Below, piece by piece: positions 1 through 7,775 of a stretch of 12,276 nt of DNA (its first letter is position 1; each line of letters opens with the position of its first letter). Source of the DNA: JBBQIY01 sp964618405 (GTDB lineage Bacteria; Verrucomicrobiota; Kiritimatiellia; RFP12; UBA3636); contig CAZUAY010000108.1 in NCBI GenBank assembly GCA_964618405.1, positions 1 to 12,276 on the forward strand, read 5' to 3'. The translations under genes were made by a program, and so were the position numbers. The notes beneath the pieces are model-generated. The model saw only the letters and a program-made list of their open reading frames with translations. It ran no database searches and had not been told where the DNA came from.

Positions 1-29
1 TTAAGTACGCAACATAACGCGGTTTAAGA

Positions 30-57
30 AGGATGCCATCTACACTGGGAGCATCCT
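30..57 (-). terminator. weak hairpin downstream of xerC, possible terminator
   Basis: A 7-bp perfect inverted repeat (AGGATGC at 30-36, GCATCCT at 51-57) with a 14-base loop lies 67 bases past the xerC stop codon. On the minus strand the hairpin is followed by TCTT and then A-rich sequence, so the U-tract is poor. It could end the operon transcript, but it could also be chance. Nothing else was recognised in the first 123 bases. Confidence 0.2.
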
Positions 58-123
58 GCATCTTACCTGTGCACATACACCTTTGCTAGATTCCATCTGA
101 GTTATCAATACCGAATCAGAGCA

Positions 124-1092
124 CTACGCTCGGGGATGCGAGGTGTGGTAGACACGACGGAGGTGGTCGACAGAGACGTGGGTGTAAATCTGAGTGGTGG
201 AGAGGCTTTCGTGGCCGAGAAGCTCTTGGACGGCGCGCAAATCGGCTCCTGCATCAAGCAGGTGCGTCGCGAAGGAATGTCGTAAGGCGTGGGGAGAGTA
301 ATTGCCGGGGATTCCTGCTGTTGTCAGGCATTTCTTCATCAGGCGTTCGATCGAACGTGTCGTCAGGCGTGTCCCTTTCCAGTTTCGAAAAAGAGGTTCT
401 TGTGGCGCAGTTGATACGGTGCCCCAGACGCGCCGCGCCGCCTCCAACATTCTGTTGAGTGCCTTGATTGCGGGGCGTCCCAGCGGGCAAATTCGTTCCT
501 TGCGGCCCTTGCCGAAAACTTTGATGCAGGCTTGAGAGAAATCGATGTCCTCCAGGCTGAGTTCTGCGGCTTCCCCGACACGTGCGCCTGTGCTGTAGAG
601 AAGTTCGAGTATTGCTGCGTTTCGCAAATCAAGGTAACGTGTTTCCAGCTCCTTGTCACTCGTTGCTTCGCGTTCAAACTCTGCTGGCGTGTTGCGTTCA
701 AGAAGATCCGTGATCTCGTTTACCGTGAGCACATCCGGAAGGTCGCGGCGCATCCGGGGTCCTCGAAGACCTGCAAAGGGGTTCTCTTTTATAAAGCCTT
801 CGCGAATGAGAAACTTGAAAAATGTCCGCATGGCCGACAGTTTGCGACGTACCGTTGCGGGTTCTGCTTCTGCGCGCGATAGCCCAGCGAGGAAGGCACG
901 TCCCGTGTTTCGGGTAATGCTTGTCCAGTCGAACGAGGGCTTGGCTTCTTCACCAAATGCAAACTGGGCGAATTGCCCGATGTCACGGACATAGCCGAGC
1001 ACGGTGTTCTCCGAGTCGTTTCGCTCTGTTTTCATGTGGCGCACGAATAGGCCTGTCAGCGTGTCGCCAGCAATGAAATGAAGAAAAGACAT
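124..1092 (-). CDS. xerC: tyrosine recombinase XerC/XerD
   Basis: Site-specific tyrosine recombinase of 322 residues, close to the usual 300. With a partner recombinase it would resolve chromosome dimers at the dif site near FtsK during division. The N-terminal SAM-like core-binding domain spans about 8-105 and the catalytic domain about 118-318. The full active-site set is visible: Arg171 (in STGARVGE), Lys195 (FGKGRKE), His268 and Arg271 (SPHALRHSFATHLL), His294 (LLGHESL) and nucleophile Tyr303 (QIYTHV). XerC and XerD cannot be separated from sequence alone; the dprA-topA neighbourhood favours XerC. The frame stays open upstream to 1602, but that extension translates heptamer repeats and the antisense of the prc 3' end, so I start at the ATG just before FLHFIAGD. 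No Shine-Dalgarno is visible there because the repeat array begins 5 bases upstream. ATG at 1035 (MKTERND) is a less likely alternative, since it cuts into the first helix. Confidence 0.9.
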   Translation of the reverse strand: MSFLHFIAGDTLTGLFVRHMKTERNDSENTVLGYVRDIGQFAQFAFGEEAKPSFDWTSITRNTGRAFLAGLSRAEAEPATVRRKLSAMRTFFKFLIREGFIKENPFAGLRGPRMRRDLPDVLTVNEITDLLERNTPAEFEREATSDKELETRYLDLRNAAILELLYSTGARVGEAAELSLEDIDFSQACIKVFGKGRKERICPLGRPAIKALNRMLEAARRVWGTVSTAPQEPLFRNWKGTRLTTRSIERLMKKCLTTAGIPGNYSPHALRHSFATHLLDAGADLRAVQELLGHESLSTTQIYTHVSVDHLRRVYHTSHPRA

Positions 1093-1097
1093 GAAGA

Positions 1098-1209
1098 AGT
1101 TGCGAGTCGTGAGTTGCGAGTTGCGAGTTGCGAGTCGTGAGTTGCGGGTCGTGAGTTGTGAGTTGCGAGTTGCGAGTAGGGCGTTACAAGTTGCGAGTCG
1201 TGAGTCGTT
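1098..1209. repeat. tandem heptamer array, 16 units
   Basis: Sixteen consecutive 7-base units in perfect phase on the plus strand, consensus AGTYGYG. Eight are AGTTGCG (1098, 1112, 1119, 1126, 1140, 1161, 1168, 1189) and three are AGTCGTG (1105, 1133, 1196). The others are GGTCGTG, AGTTGTG, AGTAGGG, CGTTACA and AGTCGTT. The array ends 5 bases before the xerC start codon, so it occupies the xerC leader. Because 7 is not a multiple of 3, translation on the minus strand gives a degenerate 7-residue peptide pattern (LATRNSQ-like), which is not a real protein. Confidence 0.9.
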
Positions 1210-1217
1210 TTCGCGGG

Positions 1218-1244
1218 GTCGATTTCGTCGATTACGTCGAGGTT
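1218..1244. repeat. three 9-base tandem units in the spacer
   Basis: GTCGATTTC, GTCGATTAC and GTCGAGGTT follow one another in the 71-base spacer between the two heptamer blocks. The shared core is GTCGA. The period differs from the flanking heptamers, so this is a second, separate simple repeat. Its function is unknown and it is short enough to be partly coincidental. Confidence 0.5.
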
Positions 1245-1280
1245 TCCTATTCTGTCTATTTATGCTTGCGGAGCATCCTA

Positions 1281-1308
1281 GCGACTCGCCACTCGCGACT
1301 CGCGACGA
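1281..1308. repeat. short heptamer array in inverted orientation
   Basis: Four 7-base units (GCGACTC, GCCACTC, GCGACTC, GCGACGA) begin one base after the prc stop codon, on the xerC side. Read on the minus strand they are AGTCGCG-like, the same heptamer family as the block at 1098-1209 but in opposite orientation. The two blocks can therefore pair in single strands or RNA to form a long, register-slippable hairpin across the prc-xerC gap. Confidence 0.75.
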
Positions 1309-1309
1309 A

Positions 1310-3955
1310 TCACCGAAAGAATGTATTGAGGAAGTCGTAGGGCATGGAGTCGTCATTGAGATTCCGCGGCCCCCCATGGTTGTCGATGAGGTCAGTGAGG
1401 ACATTGAGGGTTTCGTCCAGTACGATATCGTGCTTTCGAAACCGATCTTCACGTTCCTTCTTGCTTTCGCTTTTAGGCTTTTCGCCCTCAATTGGAGCGA
1501 GACTTCCTTCCATTCCCGCGTCAACACCTGCCAAAGCATTATCAACTGATATTTCTCGTTGGAGTTTTTCGTCTTCTTTTGCTCGCTCCATTCGGGTCTC
1601 AAAGTTCAGCGAGACGACGGTGTTGGTGGTAATGCAGGCGAAGCGGTCAAGAAGCTTGACATGGTTCTTCCATTTTTCGTTTGCCTCGAGACGTTTCTCC
1701 GAATTTTCGGCAAGCTGGCTGATCGTCTCATCGAGAGAATCGACTCGTTTGTATCGTGCCGGCCCTGTGCGCGACCAGGGAATCGCATTCGGGAGTTTAT
1801 CTTCTCCTAATTGGCTGTAGTGCTCAAAGATAGACGGCAATCGGATGTCGGCGGAAACACCACGAATCTGAGTGGAACTTCCCGTTATTCTGTAAAAGGA
1901 AGCGGTCGTGGCCTTGAGGGATCCGTAGTCGCCGTTCCGAACAGGGATCAGCGTTTGCACCGTTCCCTTGCCATGGGTGTGAGAGTCGCCCACGACGATG
2001 GCGCGGGCATAGTCCTGCAGTGCTCCCGCAACAATTTCGGATGCCGAGGCACTGAGCCGATCAATCATGACAATCATCGGTTTTGTGAAGGCGATAGCTG
2101 GATCATTGTCGGGAAGCGTGATGGTGCGACGCGATTCCTTAACCTGAACGACGGGGCCTGTCCTGATGAACAGACCGGTGAGATAGATCGCTTCAGGTAG
2201 GGAGCCACCTCCGTTGCCGCGCAGGTCAAGGATAAGGCCCTCCACGTTTTCTGTGTTCAGGTCTGCAATCAAGCGTGCGACATCGATTGTTGCACTACGT
2301 GGGGTTGCATCAGAATTGGCCCCGAGTTTCATGCTCGAATAGAAGGTGGGGAGTTTGATATAGCCAAGCTTACGCGGGACGCCAGTCGCATCGACGACCT
2401 CTTCTAATCTTGACGAGGCGGCTTGCTCTTCTAGTTTAATCTCATCTCGGACCAGCGTCACGATTTTGATGGAATTCGCGTCATTTGCGGGGATAACTTG
2501 GAGCCTGACAACGCTGTCCTTGGGGCCACGGATCAACCGAACGGCCTTGTAGAGGGGCCAGTGGCGTATGTCCACGAACTCTTCGTCGGCTTGTGCAACG
2601 CCGATGATCTTGTCGCCAGGCACCAATCGCGTTTCCGAAAGATCCCTTTCGGCAGGGCTACCCGGAATGATTTCGGCAATTTTCGCCGCACCGTCTTCGG
2701 TCTGAAGCTGGGCACCGATGCCCTGAAGGGAAAGCTGCATGTCGATCCCGAAGTCCTCCTGTGCCGTTGGCGAGAGGTAGCTGGAGTGTGGATCGTAGGC
2801 CGTCGTCATGGCGTTGAAGAATTTGCTGAGGTAGAACTCCTCATCGCTATCCGTGAGAATATTTAAATATTGGCGGTAGCTTTTTATTGTCTTCTCTGCG
2901 GCCTCAGCGAGGGCTTGCTCCTGGGTCTTCATGCCGGTAGTGGCCGTGAGGTAGTGGTTGACGAGGGAATCAAGTTTATCGGAAGTAGAAACAACTGGTT
3001 TGGTCGACGTTTCTTCTGTTACAACAAGGTCGGAATCGTTGTTGGTGATAGCTTCAGTCACCGCGTTGGTGGGAGCGTCAGGACTCTGCCACGAGGGTAC
3101 CAGAATCTTGCAGAACTCTGCACGAAGGATGGCGTTGGTTGGTAGGGTAGGGAGCGCCGAAACTGCTGCATCAAAACGCTCGAGTTCCTCCGTAAGTTCT
3201 GCTTCGACAGGGGCGTTGGTGGTGTCGGTTCCGCTTTGCATGTAGGCGGCGATTTCAAGCCGGAGCTCATCTTTCTTTGCCTCGTTCTTCTCGTTAGCGA
3301 GTGTCGTCGAAACCATCGAAGAAATGAGTGAGTTGTCGATCATGCTCCGCCACAGTTCGTCTTGTTCCGCACGGTCCGCAGGCCAGGGCAAGTCATCGCG
3401 TTTCCACTGGTAGGTCCTGTCTGTGGTGAAGTCAACCTCGTTGGTGACGTTGTTTTCAACAAAGTCGACGCGATCCCGAACACGATCGCGCAAACGGTTG
3501 AAAACCGTCTTGGGGAATGTCAGATCGCCCGCTTTCATTTCACGCGGAAGTTGTGTTTTAAACGCTTCGAATTCATCAATGTCCGACTGCACAAAGAAGA
3601 CGTGCTGGTAGTCGAGCGAATTGAGGTAATTCGTCCAAGCGGATGTCGACATGGCCTCGTCAAAAGCCTTGTGCAGCAAGTGTACATCCGGCATGTGTTC
3701 GCACAGCAATTTAGCGATGTCGGCGTACATCTCGAGCCCTGGCGTCGAGGATTTATCTGCATTGGCGGCCTCAAATTCTGACTCGAAGGGAACACTGCCT
3801 CCACCGTCGTTTTGTGCGATGGCGGAAGAGAAGTCATCTCTGCTGGAGCCGATTGAAGCCGCTGATTCGTGCCAGAATGAGGAGAGGAAAGAGGCGGCGA
3901 TTATTCCGGCTAGCCCGGGAACAATCCATGAGCTGAATATTTTTTTAGATTTCAT
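1310..3955 (-). CDS. prc: Prc/Tsp-type S41 C-terminal processing protease
   Basis: Tail-specific serine protease of 881 residues; E. coli Prc has 682. Residues 8-25 form an N-terminal hydrophobic segment after MKSKK, so the protein is exported or membrane-anchored. The Prc N-terminal region covers roughly 70-215 and a PDZ domain about 405-500 (QGIGAQLQ, IPGSPAERD, PGDKIIGV). The S41 catalytic core is about 525-690, with LDLRGNGGGSLPEA, nucleophile Ser637 in the SASASE motif and general base Lys663 in HGKGTVQ. The DUF3340-like Prc C-terminal domain is about 700-880. Extra length comes mainly from an insert around 215-350 rich in Thr, Glu, Ala and Asn. The start is supported by GGAG 5 bases upstream. 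It lies 18 bases after topA and is probably co-transcribed. The expected role is turnover or maturation of periplasmic or envelope proteins; substrates here are unknown. Confidence 0.93.
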   Translation of the reverse strand: MKSKKIFSSWIVPGLAGIIAASFLSSFWHESAASIGSSRDDFSSAIAQNDGGGSVPFESEFEAANADKSSTPGLEMYADIAKLLCEHMPDVHLLHKAFDEAMSTSAWTNYLNSLDYQHVFFVQSDIDEFEAFKTQLPREMKAGDLTFPKTVFNRLRDRVRDRVDFVENNVTNEVDFTTDRTYQWKRDDLPWPADRAEQDELWRSMIDNSLISSMVSTTLANEKNEAKKDELRLEIAAYMQSGTDTTNAPVEAELTEELERFDAAVSALPTLPTNAILRAEFCKILVPSWQSPDAPTNAVTEAITNNDSDLVVTEETSTKPVVSTSDKLDSLVNHYLTATTGMKTQEQALAEAAEKTIKSYRQYLNILTDSDEEFYLSKFFNAMTTAYDPHSSYLSPTAQEDFGIDMQLSLQGIGAQLQTEDGAAKIAEIIPGSPAERDLSETRLVPGDKIIGVAQADEEFVDIRHWPLYKAVRLIRGPKDSVVRLQVIPANDANSIKIVTLVRDEIKLEEQAASSRLEEVVDATGVPRKLGYIKLPTFYSSMKLGANSDATPRSATIDVARLIADLNTENVEGLILDLRGNGGGSLPEAIYLTGLFIRTGPVVQVKESRRTITLPDNDPAIAFTKPMIVMIDRLSASASEIVAGALQDYARAIVVGDSHTHGKGTVQTLIPVRNGDYGSLKATTASFYRITGSSTQIRGVSADIRLPSIFEHYSQLGEDKLPNAIPWSRTGPARYKRVDSLDETISQLAENSEKRLEANEKWKNHVKLLDRFACITTNTVVSLNFETRMERAKEDEKLQREISVDNALAGVDAGMEGSLAPIEGEKPKSESKKEREDRFRKHDIVLDETLNVLTDLIDNHGGPRNLNDDSMPYDFLNTFFR

Positions 3956-3973
3956 TTTTACTCCGCATTGACG

Positions 3974-6625
3974 TTACTCAACGGATTTCCGAGAAGTTTT
4001 TGTTGGAAGCTTGATGTTGTGTTTGCTAATGATTGCCTCGGCATTTGGGATTTGATCCTTATAGCGAAGGAACATTCTCTCGAGCACCTTCATCTGGGCT
4101 TCCGATAAGTGTTTTTTAACAGAAAATTGCGTGGCAACCGATTTGAAAAATTCTGAATCGTCATACACTCTGCGACCCTTCTTCACGGGTTCTTTCCATG
4201 TGGTGACCGTTGCAAGTCCTGCGAGGATATCCTCGGTTTCGGCGGTGTTCTGCACGACAGGCTCGCCATAGACGACCTCGAGGCTTTCGCAAAGCTCCTT
4301 TGAAAAACCGGGAACCGTTTCGCGCGTGTCTAGGAAAATCTTGTCGAGATAGTGGCGCTGTTTCTCGGAGAGTCGTTTGCCGCGCTTGACTTGATCGTGC
4401 AGCGAAGTATAAAACTTCATCGAGCCCTCGTTTACGCCAGCCTGATCGAGCAGTTCAAAAACCTTGAGTGTGCTCTCGCGGGGTGGCATGAGTTTCTCGT
4501 CTTCCAGCAATTCGAGCTGCCCGATTGAGGAAAGGAAACCCTCGAAATCGTTAAGCTGCGGACGATAACGGGTCAAGATATTAAGGAGTGCTCGCAATTG
4601 GTTTTGGGAAATTTCCCCACCTTGCGCGGGAGCAGAATCTTCTTCTGCTTCTCGAGTCGCCTTGTCGACTTCTTCCGTTTCTTCAACGTCCTTTTTCTTC
4701 GATTTTTTCTTGGGTGTTTTTCCTAAGAACGTGTCGCGGAGTTCATTGACGAATTTTTCATCGCTAAAAATTCGTTTCCCAGATTTTGCTGGCGGAGCCC
4801 ACTCTTTGACCTCTTGGAATTTGTCAAGAACCGCCGACACGAGGTCAGGATCGGCTCCCGGTGCCTTGGCAGCGATCATCCAGTTTTTGAGCTTTTCATA
4901 GAAAGAAGCGAGCATGCCTTGCCAGTCGAGTTTGCACTCAGGGTTTTCCACATCGTCGAGCTGCGATTCCATTTCAGCCGTGAAGCTCACATTGAAAAGG
5001 TCGTTGTAGTTGGCGACGAGGAATGTGTTGACTTGGGTGCCAAGCTCGGTGGGAACAAGGTTTCGCTTCTCTTTCGTGATGTACTTGCGGTTGATGAGGG
5101 TGGCAAGAATGGAGGCGTAGGTTGAAGGCCGTCCGATGCCATTCGCTTCGAGGGCCTTGACGAGGGATGCCTCATTGTACCGTGCAGGAGGCTTCGTTTC
5201 TTTGCGTTCGCCGGACACGCTGACCGGGTCGAGTTTTTCTCCGATGGTGAGAGGAGGAAGCGCTTCGAGCAGGTCGTCTTCGCCTTCTTTTGCATTTTCG
5301 TCAACGGGCTGGGTGACGATGCCCATCACGTTAAGGAAGCCGGTGAAGACCAGCTCGCTGGCGGAGGCAGAGAGCATCATCTCATGGAATCCATTGCTCG
5401 GTGCCGCGGTGATTTTCGCTGTGGTAAGATTGGAAATGGAGTCTGCCATTTGGCTCGCAATGAAACGTCTCCAAATCAGATCGTAGAGCTTTAATTCCTG
5501 GGGTCGGAGCTTGCTGGCGAGGCTTTCAGGCGTCCGTGTGGGATCGGTTGGCCGAATCGCTTCGTGGGCTCCCTGGGCGGAATTCTTATTCTTATACATG
5601 CGCGGCTTCGCTTGGAAGAATTCCTCTCCGTATTTGCCAATGATGAAATCCTTAGACGCCTGTCTGGCTTCGTCAGCAACTGAAAAGGAGTCCGTACGCA
5701 TATAGGTGATCAAGCCGACGGGTCCGTCACCGCTGAGTTCGATACCTTCATACAGCTTCTGCGCAATCGACATCGTGGTATTCGGGGAATAGCCGAGCGC
5801 GTTCGATGCCGCTTGTTGGAGGGTACTGGTAATAAAGGGAGCGTACGGTTTGCGGATTTTCTTCTGCGTGCTGAGATCCGCAACGGTGAAGGTGCTGCAT
5901 GAGAGGGCTTCTTCTACTTTTGCGGCTAGGACTTCGTCATTTACATCGGCTTTGACACCGTTGATTTGACGCAACTTGACGCCAAATTGCGTTTTGGGAT
6001 CCACGAGCTTCCGGAGAGCTGCACCGAAAATCCAGTAGGCGGTTGGGATAAACGCCGTCACTTCTTGCTCACGTTCGCAAATGAGACGGAGTCCGACGGA
6101 TTGAACGCGCCCTGCGCTCAGGCCTTTGCCGACTTGCTTCCAGAGGGAAGGGCTGACTTTGTAACCGACGAGCCTATCGAGTACGCGCCGGGCTTGTTGG
6201 GCATCGACGAGATGGACGTCGAGTTCGCTTGGGTTATCGAAAGCTTTTTGAACAGCCGCTGGAGTGATTTCGTTATATTGCACGCGAAGAAAGGTTTTTT
6301 CTGTGCCTTTTTTCACGCTTCCCTCAATAATGGCCTTCAGGTGCCATGCAATGGCTTCTCCTTCGCGATCCGGGTCGGAGGCCAAGTAGATTTCGTCGCA
6401 CTCTTTCGCTCTTTTGATCAGATCTGCGACAACCGATTTCTTGTCGTCGGATACGATGTAGGCGGGCTCGAAGAGGGTGTCGTTATTCGAAATTTTGATG
6501 CCCAGCGAGTGAGTCGGGAGGTCGCGTACGTGCCCCACCGATGCTTTGACTATATACTTATCGCCGACAATTTTGCCTATAGTTTTAGCCTTCGCTGGCG
6601 ATTCCACGATAACGAGTTTTTTCAT
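3974..6625 (-). CDS. topA: DNA topoisomerase I (type IA) with unusual C-terminus
   Basis: Type IA topoisomerase of 883 residues that relaxes negative supercoils by single-strand passage in the cytoplasm. The TOPRIM domain is about 2-115, with Glu8 in VESPAKAKT and Asp84, Asp86, Glu88 in SDPDREGEA binding Mg2+. Catalytic Tyr308 lies in GLITYMRTDS, and the core continues to about 595 (AHEAIRPT at 353-360, GIGRPSTYA at 496-504). E. coli-type C4 zinc ribbons are absent; the only Cys residues after 560 are 564 and 779. Instead, after a Lys/Glu-rich linker (about 636-670), the C-terminus carries three copies of a roughly 60-90 residue module (about 609-697, 731-780, 810-868). The start has AGGA 10 bases upstream and an in-frame TAG close before it. 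It lies 19 bases after dprA, so the two are an operon. Confidence 0.97.
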   Translation of the reverse strand: MKKLVIVESPAKAKTIGKIVGDKYIVKASVGHVRDLPTHSLGIKISNNDTLFEPAYIVSDDKKSVVADLIKRAKECDEIYLASDPDREGEAIAWHLKAIIEGSVKKGTEKTFLRVQYNEITPAAVQKAFDNPSELDVHLVDAQQARRVLDRLVGYKVSPSLWKQVGKGLSAGRVQSVGLRLICEREQEVTAFIPTAYWIFGAALRKLVDPKTQFGVKLRQINGVKADVNDEVLAAKVEEALSCSTFTVADLSTQKKIRKPYAPFITSTLQQAASNALGYSPNTTMSIAQKLYEGIELSGDGPVGLITYMRTDSFSVADEARQASKDFIIGKYGEEFFQAKPRMYKNKNSAQGAHEAIRPTDPTRTPESLASKLRPQELKLYDLIWRRFIASQMADSISNLTTAKITAAPSNGFHEMMLSASASELVFTGFLNVMGIVTQPVDENAKEGEDDLLEALPPLTIGEKLDPVSVSGERKETKPPARYNEASLVKALEANGIGRPSTYASILATLINRKYITKEKRNLVPTELGTQVNTFLVANYNDLFNVSFTAEMESQLDDVENPECKLDWQGMLASFYEKLKNWMIAAKAPGADPDLVSAVLDKFQEVKEWAPPAKSGKRIFSDEKFVNELRDTFLGKTPKKKSKKKDVEETEEVDKATREAEEDSAPAQGGEISQNQLRALLNILTRYRPQLNDFEGFLSSIGQLELLEDEKLMPPRESTLKVFELLDQAGVNEGSMKFYTSLHDQVKRGKRLSEKQRHYLDKIFLDTRETVPGFSKELCESLEVVYGEPVVQNTAETEDILAGLATVTTWKEPVKKGRRVYDDSEFFKSVATQFSVKKHLSEAQMKVLERMFLRYKDQIPNAEAIISKHNIKLPTKTSRKSVE

Positions 6626-6644
6626 TGTGTTCTATTCCTAATGT

Positions 6645-7775
6645 TTAAGATTTTCTTGCATGGAGGACATTGCCATCCAGACGTTGGATCTGGCATTTCA
6701 TCTCAAGGCTGATCAGCCGCGGGCTGACGAGCGAGGGGGGCAGGCCGCTCGCGTTGACGAGCGAGTCGGGTGTCATGTCTTCTGTTTGAAGGAGTAAAAG
6801 AATTTTTGTTTCGATTTCGTCGAGTACGGGTTTGGGCCGGACCTTGGAGGGAGCGGTATCCAGAGTGACTGCCGACGCACGGGATACGGGGGCGTGGCTA
6901 GGTAGCGACTGCAATTCGTCGAGCACCTCTTCCGGCGTTTCGACGAGTCTGGCACCGTCTTTAAGGAGTTTGTGGCAGCCTTGTGCGCTGGCGTTGTCGA
7001 TTCGGCCGGGTATAGCCATAACGGATCGCCCTTGTTCAAGGGCATGGTCGGTGGTGATCAGGGTACCGCTCGCGGTACCCGCCTCAACAACAAGGATAGC
7101 CCCAGAGAGGCCCGATATGATCCGGTTTCGCATGGGGAAGGTTTGCCGATCAGCAGAGCGGCCGAAGGGGTATTCGGAGATGACGGCACCGCCGTTGTTG
7201 ACAATGCGCCGTGCCAATTCGCGGTTTTCTGCGGGATAAAGTTTGTCGAGGGCACTTCCGACGACGGCGACGGTTCTACCTTTGGCGAGCAGCGCACCCT
7301 CGTGCGCTTCGGTGTCGATGCCGCGAGCAAGGCCGGAGACGATGGTCATGCCCGCTTGTGCGAGTCGGTAGGAGAAGGTTCTGGCATTGGCTCGGCCGTA
7401 GGTCGTGGGCGCTCGTGTGCCGATAATAGCGAGGGCAGAAAACAGCATGGATTCCGCCGAGCCCGTTACATAGAGCGCGAGGGGCGGATTATAGATGTTT
7501 TTCAAAAGGGGAGGGTAGCCGCAATCGACAGGGGTTAGGAAAGAGACGCTGTGTTCGCTTGCCTTTTCCATTTCGCGCCGCCAGTCCACGGTCGCAAAGG
7601 CTCTGGCCAGCTCATCTGCGGTTTCGCGGCTCAATCCTCTTAAGGAAGCTAGCTTATCGGCACCTGCAGAGAAGAAAGCGAGAGCCGAACCGAACTTCGC
7701 GGTGCCGCTGGCGACCGTTATCGCTCCGATTCCTTGCACCATGTTAAGTGCTATATAGGCTTCTCTCTCTGTCAT
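6645..7775 (-). CDS. dprA: DNA-processing protein DprA (Smf)
   Basis: DprA of 376 residues, which binds incoming single-stranded DNA and loads RecA during natural transformation; many non-competent bacteria also keep it. An N-terminal helical/HhH-like region (GIGAITVA, about 1-75) precedes the extended Rossmann fold (about 80-290). Its signature runs IGTRAPTTYG (118-127), SGLARGID (147-154), SEYPFG (200-205), FPMRNRIISGLS (213-224), EAGTASGTLITT (231-242), EQGRSVMAIPG (247-257). A winged-helix C-terminal domain (about 315-375) is also present. An in-frame TAA sits directly before the ATG, so no longer form is possible. No good Shine-Dalgarno is visible. It is the first recognised gene of the minus-strand operon. 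The presence of DprA is compatible with DNA uptake, but no other competence gene lies in this window. Confidence 0.96.
   Translation of the reverse strand: MTEREAYIALNMVQGIGAITVASGTAKFGSALAFFSAGADKLASLRGLSRETADELARAFATVDWRREMEKASEHSVSFLTPVDCGYPPLLKNIYNPPLALYVTGSAESMLFSALAIIGTRAPTTYGRANARTFSYRLAQAGMTIVSGLARGIDTEAHEGALLAKGRTVAVVGSALDKLYPAENRELARRIVNNGGAVISEYPFGRSADRQTFPMRNRIISGLSGAILVVEAGTASGTLITTDHALEQGRSVMAIPGRIDNASAQGCHKLLKDGARLVETPEEVLDELQSLPSHAPVSRASAVTLDTAPSKVRPKPVLDEIETKILLLLQTEDMTPDSLVNASGLPPSLVSPRLISLEMKCQIQRLDGNVLHARKS

Noticed and set aside
1098..1308. Possible CRISPR array
   Set aside because: Units are 7 bases in direct tandem with no unique spacers, and no cas genes are nearby.
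1091..1549. 152-codon plus-strand frame starting in the heptamer array
   Set aside because: Repeat-derived low-complexity peptide followed by the antisense of the prc 3' end.
5966..6712. 248-codon plus-strand frame opposite topA
   Set aside because: It is the antisense shadow of highly conserved TOPRIM and core sequence of topA, with no ribosome binding site and no recognisable domain.
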